This document shows, piece after piece, positions 6,307 through 11,943 of a DNA stretch of 11,943 nucleotides. A program made the position numbers and the translations under genes. Origin of the DNA: an uncultured Campylobacter sp. Lineage in GTDB: Bacteria > Campylobacterota > Campylobacteria > Campylobacterales > Campylobacteraceae. Under the pieces are notes generated by a model. The model saw only the letters and a program-made list of their open reading frames with translations, searched no databases and was not told the DNA's origin. How positions within the stretch are numbered: the stretch's first letter is position 1; each line of letters starts with the position of its first letter. The stretch is taken from positions 1-11,943 of the forward strand of contig UQCL01000064.1 of NCBI GenBank assembly GCA_900539505.1, given 5' to 3'.

Positions 6307-7537
6307 AAAGCACCTCCGCAGGCAGCAGCTTGATCACTCCGCGTAGCGGCAAAATCGAGCCGATAATGCAAATAAGAAGTCCAAAGACGATGCTGAGCGG
6401 AAAGACCATCAGCGATACGCCGATAAAGGAGCCAAAAATTTGATACGCGATCGCCCAGCTAAGCGCGTAGCCCACGACTGCGCCCACGAGCGAGCTTGCT
6501 ACGCAGATGACGAAAATTTCAGCGGCGAACTGGATATAGATCATAAAGTTGCTCGCTCCCAGCGCCTTAAGCAAGCCGATCTCTTTTTTGCGCTTGTAAA
6601 TTTCGCTGCTTAGCAGGCTCGTGATGCAGATGCTTGAGATTAGCAGCGATAGAATGCTTACGACGCCCATTAAATTTTGAATTTTTTTCGTAATGCCGCT
6701 TTGAGCTTCGCTGACGCTAAGCACCGCCTTAGCGGTCGCGTTTGGATACTCCTCGGTGATCTGATACGCGATGGAGCTAACGTATGCTGAGCAATACCAT
6801 GTGTCGTATTCTGTGGCGTCTAGATTATCGAGACTCCTTCTTGCCTTTACGGACAGATCGTCTTCCGGGATCGTCATGGCGCTAACTTCTGCCTTGGCGA
6901 TGAGGCCCTCTTTGTGCGTTAGCTTTTGCACTAGCGATAAATTTGCGATCAGCTTTTTGGCTTCATCCTCCGCGCCGTGCAAAATCCCAACGACTTTAAC
7001 CTCATAATCTCCAAGCTTTATCGTATCGCCGATCTTTAGCCCCAGCGCGTCTCCTGCAAGCACCTCGTCATCAGCGCCGTCCTTTACCCACTGCCCCTCT
7101 ACGCTCCAAAACGGATAGAGCGAGCGCACGCCCGATCTGAAATCGGGTTCGTCGCTAACGCCCACGTCCTTTTCAAAGTAGGTCCCCACGACGTCGTAAT
7201 CTCCCGCGCGGGTAGTTAAAAAGGGCGCAAAGGCGGTGATATTGTTGCGCCAAAAAATTTCTTTGATCTTATGCAGCTCGCTCTCTTTTAAAAAATCATC
7301 GTTCTTAAGCGGAGAGTATTCGCGCCCACCGATCTCGATACTTAGGCTTTGCGAGCGCGGTAGCACTACGATATTTGAGCCGTAGCTGCGTAGCTCCTTG
7401 GCGACCTGATCGCCGATTTTTAGCGTGATATTTAGCATGCAAGCGATCAGCGAGACCGATAAAAATATCGTCAAAAACGCTAGAATTTTGCTATCCCTGG
7501 AGTTTAAAATGGATGATTTGATGATGCGTAAAAACAT
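6293..7537 (-). CDS. MacB/FtsX-family ABC permease, first subunit
   Basis: A 414-residue inner-membrane protein, matching the Cj1661 position in the cluster. A membrane segment at about 18-40 leads to a periplasmic MacB-type core domain (about 41-290, beginning ELRSYGSNIVVLPRSQ), then three membrane segments in the FtsX region. Between the first two of these is KRKKEIGLLKALGASNF, the conserved ATPase-coupling helix. It differs enough from the next permease to suggest a heterodimer, with the shared ELxSYGxN motif after the first segment showing common ancestry. The ATG overlaps the preceding stop by one base (TAATG) and an AAGGAG site sits in the end of the upstream gene, so translation is coupled. 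Its substrate is not evident from sequence. Confidence 0.9.
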   Translation of the reverse strand: MFLRIIKSSILNSRDSKILAFLTIFLSVSLIACMLNITLKIGDQVAKELRSYGSNIVVLPRSQSLSIEIGGREYSPLKNDDFLKESELHKIKEIFWRNNITAFAPFLTTRAGDYDVVGTYFEKDVGVSDEPDFRSGVRSLYPFWSVEGQWVKDGADDEVLAGDALGLKIGDTIKLGDYEVKVVGILHGAEDEAKKLIANLSLVQKLTHKEGLIAKAEVSAMTIPEDDLSVKARRSLDNLDATEYDTWYCSAYVSSIAYQITEEYPNATAKAVLSVSEAQSGITKKIQNLMGVVSILSLLISSICITSLLSSEIYKRKKEIGLLKALGASNFMIYIQFAAEIFVICVASSLVGAVVGYALSWAIAYQIFGSFIGVSLMVFPLSIVFGLLICIIGSILPLRGVIKLLPAEVLYGRK

Positions 7538-8955
7538 TATTTAAGCTCCTTTAGCGTGCCGTTTTCATCTACATAGCGCTCGGGATGCGCGGTGAAGGCG
7601 TTTACATTCGCTTCGCTTTCGAAAAAGTAGGTGCGTCCGTAGTAAAGATAGCTAAATTTAGAGGTGTTTAAAATTTCTTTTCTACTGACCGGATCGATCA
7701 CCTTTTTATCCACAATCTCCGAGAAATAGGACGCGCCATCCTCGATCGTCTTAAGTGCGATGACGATATTTTGCCCCTCTAGCTTATAATCTAGCGGGAT
7801 CGGATTGCAGCCGCCAAGCTTGCCGACGCTCGGCAAAAAGATACGCACGTTGCAAGCGATGCAGATGAGCTCGTCGCCTTTTTTGATGTAGCCCATATCG
7901 CCGCAGATCGAGCACGCGTCAAAAACCGCGACCGGGGCAAATTTGTCCGTGAAGCGGTTTAGTAGAAAAAATCTGACCTTATGCCCGTCGTCGGTGACGT
8001 AGGCAAAGCGGTGCAGCTTGCCGTCCTTTACGATGTTTGCATCGATTATGAATTCCGCACCTTGCGGCTCTATAATCTTAGGCTCGTCGATCGTAGGCGG
8101 TTTTGAAGCGACCAAGATATAATAAAGCCCCAAAAAGCTGATTAGAATCCCAAGCGATAAGATCAGGCTAAAATCTCTAAAAATGGCAAATCTGCCCGCC
8201 TTAACCTCTCTAAATTTTATAATGTCCGCTTCGCGAGGTACACGCCTTGGCGCACGAAATATCGTAAGTAGCGCAATTAGCGTGGCTATAAGGCAAAGAG
8301 CTAGCGTCAGATAGGAGTTGTTGTAGTGGATGATTTTGGCGATGACGCTTAGAAACTCGGACGAGCCGATCGCGTTTGAAAGCCTTTCAAAACCCTTCGC
8401 AGCTAGTGCTTTGGGCGCGTCTGCCTGGCGCAGATCAAGGCCTAAAAAGCCGATTTTAGCAATAAAAGCAAACGCCCATGCAAGAGCGAACGACACTAGC
8501 TTTGCGCCTCTGCTCGCGCGCGCTAGAGCTGAGCGATAAATAAAATAGAATAAAATGAGCGCCAGCGCACCTAAAACCGCCATAAAGAGGTTGGTTAGGC
8601 TGAAGCTATCCAGTAGCTCGCCGGAGAAAATTTTAAAATTCATCCCTATGAAGCGGTATTCAAATCCATACGCGCAGCCAAGAGCAAAAATAACTGCAGC
8701 GGTAAGATAGAATCGCTTAAGCCTAAACGCAAACAGTAGCGCGAGCAGTGCTAAAAGTGCGAGCGCATCAAATACGATCTTGCCCGTATCGGCGTTTGCC
8801 GAGCGCGCAAATGCGCTAAAGCACAGCGCCCCGAATACAGCTCCCAAAAGCGCGGGCAAAAACGATGCGCTGATAAAGCGCCTGCCGCCCAGATACGCGC
8901 TTAAAAACGCGAGCGGAAACAGAGCCAAGCTAACGTGATAAAAAAATATCGTCAT
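7537..8955 (-). CDS. FtrD-like membrane Fe-S protein (DUF2318) with YHS-like tail
   Basis: A 472-residue protein corresponding to Cj1660 in the p19 cluster. The first 290 residues hold about eight or nine membrane segments. The C-terminal periplasmic part carries the FtrD-like signature: DACSICGD (Cys348, Cys351), ICIACNV (Cys365, Cys368) and GGCNPIPL (Cys383), five cysteines that could hold an Fe-S or other metal centre. Residues about 419-463 (DPVSRKEIL, then YYGRTYFFESEA, then NAFTAHPERYV) look like a YHS domain, a small metal-associated fold, but without Cys. Likely role: electron transfer to or from iron during FTR1-P19 uptake, by analogy with FtrD of FtrABCD systems; the direction is not known. 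A good GAGGA site lies 6 bases before the ATG. The gene is separated from p19 by an unusual 426-bp gap. Confidence 0.85.
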   Translation of the reverse strand: MTIFFYHVSLALFPLAFLSAYLGGRRFISASFLPALLGAVFGALCFSAFARSANADTGKIVFDALALLALLALLFAFRLKRFYLTAAVIFALGCAYGFEYRFIGMNFKIFSGELLDSFSLTNLFMAVLGALALILFYFIYRSALARASRGAKLVSFALAWAFAFIAKIGFLGLDLRQADAPKALAAKGFERLSNAIGSSEFLSVIAKIIHYNNSYLTLALCLIATLIALLTIFRAPRRVPREADIIKFREVKAGRFAIFRDFSLILSLGILISFLGLYYILVASKPPTIDEPKIIEPQGAEFIIDANIVKDGKLHRFAYVTDDGHKVRFFLLNRFTDKFAPVAVFDACSICGDMGYIKKGDELICIACNVRIFLPSVGKLGGCNPIPLDYKLEGQNIVIALKTIEDGASYFSEIVDKKVIDPVSRKEILNTSKFSYLYYGRTYFFESEANVNAFTAHPERYVDENGTLKELK

Positions 8956-8968
8956 TAAAAATCCTCAT

Positions 8969-8983
8969 CGAGCCTAATGCTCG
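8969..8983 (-). other. small hairpin beside the FtrD-like gene start
   Basis: CGAGC (8969-8973) and GCTCG (8979-8983) can pair around a 5-base loop, directly upstream of the GAGGA ribosome-binding site (8962-8966). It could affect translation of the membrane protein, but five base pairs is little and chance is a fair explanation. Confidence 0.25.
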
Positions 8984-9002
8984 TAAATCGCCTATAATTG
9001 CT

Positions 9003-9196
9003 TAAATTTTAAAATTTTAAAACCTACGCCATTTTGTAAATTTTAAAATTTCAAATCAGCCCGCAAAAAGTTCGCAGCAATAGAGCCGCCCGCAAAGAGA
9101 AATTTCGCCTCATTCTTGCTTTGGTTTTGTTTCGCCCTCGCGCTGCGCTAAATTTAAAATTTTAAAATTTCAAGAGGCTTAAAATTTTAAAATTTT
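9003..9196. repeat. array of TTTTAAAA palindromes
   Basis: Four AT-only tracts made of alternating A and T runs (TAAATTTTAAAATTTTAAAA and variants) occur at 9003-9022, 9037-9055, 9149-9173 and 9179-9196, with GC-containing spacers of 14, 93 and 5 bases. Each is self-complementary. They may bend DNA or bind AT-preferring proteins. Similar words are common across this genome, so regulation is not demonstrated. Confidence 0.6.
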
Positions 9197-9340
9197 GCCA
9201 CTTTGTGCTTAAAACATTCGTAAGCTTAAACGCATTGAAGCAAAACGATATGCTTTGGCTGCGGCGTAGCGATTAAATTTTAAATGGGCTAAATTTAACC
9301 GCCTTAAATTTAAAGCGTGCGGCTAAACCCGATACCGCTA

Positions 9341-9372
9341 GGACTCCGCCGAAAACGGACTCGGCGGAGCCT
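9341..9372 (-). terminator. stem-loop after p19, lacks a U-tract
   Basis: CTCCGCCGA (9344-9352) pairs perfectly with TCGGCGGAG (9361-9369) around an 8-base loop, with weaker outer pairing. It begins about 10 bases past the p19 stop. No run of U follows it in the minus-strand transcript, so it is not a standard intrinsic terminator. A role as attenuator, or as a 3' end stabiliser that raises p19 and FTR1 mRNA over downstream genes, would suit its position. Confidence 0.45.
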
Positions 9373-9381
9373 GGCTACGAT

Positions 9382-9903
9382 TTACTCTTTAGGAGCGCCT
9401 GTGTATTGGAAAGTGTATTTAACCGAGAACGGCTCCCACCATTTGCCTACTCCGGTCGCTTTATCTGCGTGGCGGCCGAATCCGTTGGCGCTTGGATTTT
9501 CGATGTTATAGGTTAGCTCGTAGTTGCCTACACCGTTTACCATCTTGATATTGGCGCCGTAGTGAGGACCGTCGCTAGCTACCATCGGCATGAAATTTCC
9601 CTTTTGGATCTTGCCTGTGTCTAGGTTTTTAAGCACGTAAGCGATCTTTAGGTAAGGGATCCACTCGCCCTCGCCAAATCCGTTTGCGTTGCCTTTGATA
9701 GCGTGGATGTCCGCCTCAAGGTGGATGTCCGCTTTGCTAGGAGCTAGATCGATGCCTTTAGGCTCCATATCGATAGGCTGAAGATAAACTGCAGCGATCT
9801 CCATTCCATTTTGCTCAATCGGCTCGCCGATTGGATGCTCTCCCGCCATTGCTATAACAGAGGCTAGGCTTAGCGCCAACATACCTGAAAAAATCTTTTT
9901 CAT
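9382..9903 (-). CDS. p19: P19 periplasmic iron/copper-binding protein
   Basis: A 173-residue periplasmic protein of the P19/Tp34/FetP/FtrA family, which forms dimers that bind Cu(II) and iron and work with an FTR1 permease. The signal peptide is residues 1-20 (ending AMA). Family metal ligands can be recognised: His61 and Glu63 in IHLEAD, Met107 in NFMPMV, His114 in DGPHYG and His145 in GRHAD. The beta-sandwich pattern and the C-terminal WWEPFSVKYTFQYTG are typical, and the length is normal. The gene lies 14 bases after the permease stop with a strong AAGGAG site about 8 bases before the ATG, so it is surely co-transcribed with the permease. A stem-loop lies immediately downstream. In C. jejuni the orthologue responds to iron limitation through Fur. 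Confidence 0.95.
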   Translation of the reverse strand: MKKIFSGMLALSLASVIAMAGEHPIGEPIEQNGMEIAAVYLQPIDMEPKGIDLAPSKADIHLEADIHAIKGNANGFGEGEWIPYLKIAYVLKNLDTGKIQKGNFMPMVASDGPHYGANIKMVNGVGNYELTYNIENPSANGFGRHADKATGVGKWWEPFSVKYTFQYTGAPKE

Positions 9904-9917
9904 CTTTTCTCTCCTTA

Positions 9918-11849
9918 TTAAGATTTGTTTTTTTGCTTATTTTTTAAGATTAAAATTCCTACGATCAAAAGCACGATCATCACCGCTTGCGGCACGAGGC
10001 TCTGGACGTAAGGATAAAATCCGATCCACGTAATCGTTGGAAGCCCATCTATTACCGTAGGCACGAATACCTTGCCCTCGACTAGCTCCATCACGCCCTT
10101 ACCCACAAATACGACGGACATATAAAAGATAATGACTGACGTAGCGATGAAAAACGGCTTGATAGCGATTTTAAGCGAGAATTTTTTGATGACGATATAA
10201 ACTATGATAAGAGCCGCTAGACCCGCTACAAAGCCTACTGCTACCATGCTAGTAGCTGCTGGACTTTTAGCATCGAAAAGTAGTGCCAGATAAAATAGCA
10301 CCGTCTCTGCGCCCTCGCGATAAACCGCTAAAAATACCGTCCACCAAAGCATCTTGCTATCGCCAGAGCTTAGGCTGTTTGAAATTTGACCTTGGATATA
10401 GGCGCTCCACTTTTTGGAGCTTGCATTCGAAAGAAGCCAAAAGCCCACGTAAAATAGCAGAACTACGGCGATTAACATCACCGCGCCCTCCATCACTTCG
10501 CGCGTTTGTCCTGCATTTTCACTACCGAAGATATAATTCAACCCGTAAGCCGTAGCGATACTTAGCACAACCGCTACGCCAAGAGCGCTGTAAACGATAT
10601 TTAGATGCTTTGAGTTGCCGGATTTTATAAGTAGAGCGATGACCGCGGCTACGATGATGAGCGCTTCAAATCCTTCGCGCAAGATGATGATAAACGCGTA
10701 TAAAAATAGATCCCAATTGCTTGATTTCTTCGTTAGCTCTAGGCTTTGGGTAAGCTGATCAAATAGCTTGTTTTGCGCCGCTACGATCTGCTCTTTGGAA
10801 GCACCCGCGCGCATAAGAGCCGAAATTTTATTAAAACTTGCTTCTGTATCTAGCTTAAGCTGAGTATTTTTAGCACCGACGATATTTTCCATACCGCTCT
10901 CTTCATATTCGTCGAAGTAGATATTACCGCTCTCGTCGATCGCGTCATCAACCTTGCCGCTCTCGTAAAGCTGCAAAACCTTAGCCATTTTGTCTTTGAT
11001 ATTTTGCACAATCGGCGTGAAATCCTTGCCCTCATCCTCGCTAGTATCGCTTTGTGCTAACGCAGTCTGCGGCGCTATGGAGTAGCTTTCTTGCGGCAAA
11101 TCATTTACGGCTTTTAATGCTAGATTATCTAGAGCGTTTATCGCTTCGTCAAATTTTGATTTGTCTGTATCCGCATCCTCGCGCAAGAGATTTCCGATAA
11201 TTTGCTGGATTGATTGATCGGTCTGAGATGAGACATATTTTCGCACTGCCTCCTCTAGACGTTCGTTGCGGTAGATATCAAATTTAGCGCGATTTAGCGC
11301 AGCTTTTAGCGCAGCAGTGTCTTTCTTATCAAACGCAGCTTTAGCGTTATCCAGCTCAGCTTTAAATTCCGTATAGACGCTCATCCACGGCGAAGTTGTA
11401 CCGGATGCTGCGGAATTCCCGCCTGAGGCTGGCGCAGAAGTGCTGCCATCGCCTCCGTCTTGATACTCGGCTACTAGACGATGACCAGATTCAATCACAG
11501 GCAGAACCTCGTCAATCTCGCGATTTAGATTATCGATCATTGCTTGGATCTCATTTAGAGGCTTTTCTGCTTTGATCGCTTTACGGATATCGCCGAATTG
11601 TTTCTCCATATCGTAGGATTTTTTCTGACTTAAATTTATGCGAATGCCGGCTTCTAGATTTTCAAAATGCCCAAAATACGCCTCTTGAGTTATCTTTCTA
11701 GCCTCCGAGTTATTGCCGTCTACATAAAATTTAACCGCCTGGGCAAATTTTTCTTTAATCGCCGCCGCTTCGGCGCGATAATCGGTCTGCGCCAGCAACA
11801 TGCAAAATGGAAAAATAAGAGCAAAAATCGCAAATTTAAAAAATTTCAT
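9918..11849 (-). CDS. ftr1: FTR1-family iron permease
   Basis: A 643-residue inner-membrane iron permease (Cj1658 type) that moves iron across the cytoplasmic membrane with P19 as periplasmic partner. A signal sequence (1-20) precedes a long periplasmic region (21-380) and about seven membrane segments (380-640). The two hallmark iron-binding motifs are in membrane helices: REGFE (391-395) and REGAE (511-515). The periplasmic part contains two related units, around YFGHFENLEAGI (58-69) and YFDEYEESGMENI (311-323), each preceded by an IKxKxA helix; their acidic residues could bind iron. Residues about 135-150 form a Gly/Ser/Ala-rich linker. The start has AGAAGG 5 bases upstream. It is the first gene after a good promoter and thus heads the operon. 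Confidence 0.95.
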   Translation of the reverse strand: MKFFKFAIFALIFPFCMLLAQTDYRAEAAAIKEKFAQAVKFYVDGNNSEARKITQEAYFGHFENLEAGIRINLSQKKSYDMEKQFGDIRKAIKAEKPLNEIQAMIDNLNREIDEVLPVIESGHRLVAEYQDGGDGSTSAPASGGNSAASGTTSPWMSVYTEFKAELDNAKAAFDKKDTAALKAALNRAKFDIYRNERLEEAVRKYVSSQTDQSIQQIIGNLLREDADTDKSKFDEAINALDNLALKAVNDLPQESYSIAPQTALAQSDTSEDEGKDFTPIVQNIKDKMAKVLQLYESGKVDDAIDESGNIYFDEYEESGMENIVGAKNTQLKLDTEASFNKISALMRAGASKEQIVAAQNKLFDQLTQSLELTKKSSNWDLFLYAFIIILREGFEALIIVAAVIALLIKSGNSKHLNIVYSALGVAVVLSIATAYGLNYIFGSENAGQTREVMEGAVMLIAVVLLFYVGFWLLSNASSKKWSAYIQGQISNSLSSGDSKMLWWTVFLAVYREGAETVLFYLALLFDAKSPAATSMVAVGFVAGLAALIIVYIVIKKFSLKIAIKPFFIATSVIIFYMSVVFVGKGVMELVEGKVFVPTVIDGLPTITWIGFYPYVQSLVPQAVMIVLLIVGILILKNKQKNKS

Positions 11850-11866
11850 CTGAACCTTCTTAAGTT

Positions 11867-11885
11867 AAATTTATACATTAAATTT
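11867..11885. promoter_or_regulatory. 19-bp inverted repeat, candidate Fur operator
   Basis: AAATTTA (11867-11873) and TAAATTT (11879-11885) are perfect inverted copies around TACAT, giving a 19-bp site between the -10 box and the permease start. Length, symmetry, AT-richness and position suit a Fur operator, and the C. jejuni orthologous operon is Fur-controlled. However, it does not match the GATAAT-type core well, and AAATTT words are abundant in this DNA. Confidence 0.4.
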
Positions 11886-11900
11886 CAAAATTAAGTAGCA

Positions 11901-11906
11901 ATTATA
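11901..11906 (-). promoter_or_regulatory. -10 box of the iron-uptake operon
   Basis: On the minus strand the sequence reads CATATAAT, with a perfect TATAAT at 11901-11906. No classic -35 is seen; instead T-runs spaced about 10 bases apart (11911-11937) lie upstream, as is usual for Campylobacter sigma-70 promoters. Transcription would begin near 11893-11895, giving a leader of about 45 bases that contains the inverted repeat and the ribosome-binding site. Confidence 0.65.
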
Positions 11907-11943
11907 TGTAGAAAAATCTTAAAAAGTAATAAAAAAAGCGGTT

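Larger units (their letters stand above)
8956..9381. other. 426-bp gap between p19 and the FtrD-like gene
   Basis: No gene is visible. The stretch holds four TTTTAAAA-type palindromic arrays (9003-9022, 9037-9055, 9149-9173, 9179-9196), further AAATTTAA boxes at about 9270-9315, a strong stem-loop just after the p19 stop, and a small hairpin near the downstream ribosome-binding site. A weak -10-like TATAGG lies near 8991 on the minus strand. Since the following genes overlap or nearly touch, the gap may separate two transcription units or set unequal expression of p19 and the rest. Confidence 0.6.

Noticed and set aside
9003..9196. Possible CRISPR array
   Set aside because: Repeats are AT palindromes of varying length with irregular spacers of 14, 93 and 5 bases; no fixed repeat-spacer pattern.
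11667..11894. 75-residue plus-strand frame over the permease start and promoter
   Set aside because: It is antisense to the permease signal peptide and the promoter; composition reflects AT-rich sequence only.

Overview
The window looks like chromosomal DNA from a Campylobacter (Epsilonproteobacteria/Campylobacterota), probably one of the higher-GC oral species (the C. gracilis, C. showae or C. rectus type). This is inferred from gene content and order, which match the p19 iron-uptake cluster known from C. jejuni (cj1658 onward). The many AAATTT/TTTTAAAA words in an otherwise GC-rich background and a promoter with a good TATAAT box but no clear -35 fit the same view. The exact species cannot be fixed from sequence alone.

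Layout. From the right edge, eight or nine genes run leftward on the minus strand: promoter (about 11900); FTR1-family iron permease (11849-9918); periplasmic P19 iron/copper-binding protein (9903-9382); a 426-bp gap rich in AT palindromes with one strong stem-loop; an FtrD-like membrane Fe-S protein with a C-terminal YHS-like domain (8955-7537); two MacB/FtsX-type ABC permeases (7537-6293 and 6306-5173); their ATPase (5171-4302); a questionable repeat-built 140-residue reading frame (4289-3867); and a thioredoxin-like lipoprotein (3870-3376). A second small group follows: an exported helical/TPR-like protein (3303-2617) that overlaps, through GTGA, a secreted tannase-like alpha/beta hydrolase (2620-1046). 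The left 1 kb holds the last 28 codons of a plus-strand gene and about 960 bp with no convincing gene.

How the genes work together. P19 is taken from its family to bind iron in the periplasm and pass it to the FTR1 permease. The FtrD-like Fe-S protein, the ABC export-type complex and the thioredoxin lipoprotein probably supply redox or accessory functions; this part is inferred from conserved neighbourhood. The hydrolase/TPR pair lies beyond the core cluster, may have its own promoter, and is not part of the known iron system.

The most unusual feature is a family of short AT boxes (RAATTTT/AAATTTAT) set at regular intervals in GC-rich DNA. They form a 15-bp periodic tail on the ABC ATPase (ten pentapeptide units), a roughly 12-bp periodic stretch that makes up half of the 140-residue frame beside it, and a low-complexity loop in the hydrolase. 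Similar boxes fill the non-coding gaps. No wholly new enzyme system was found.
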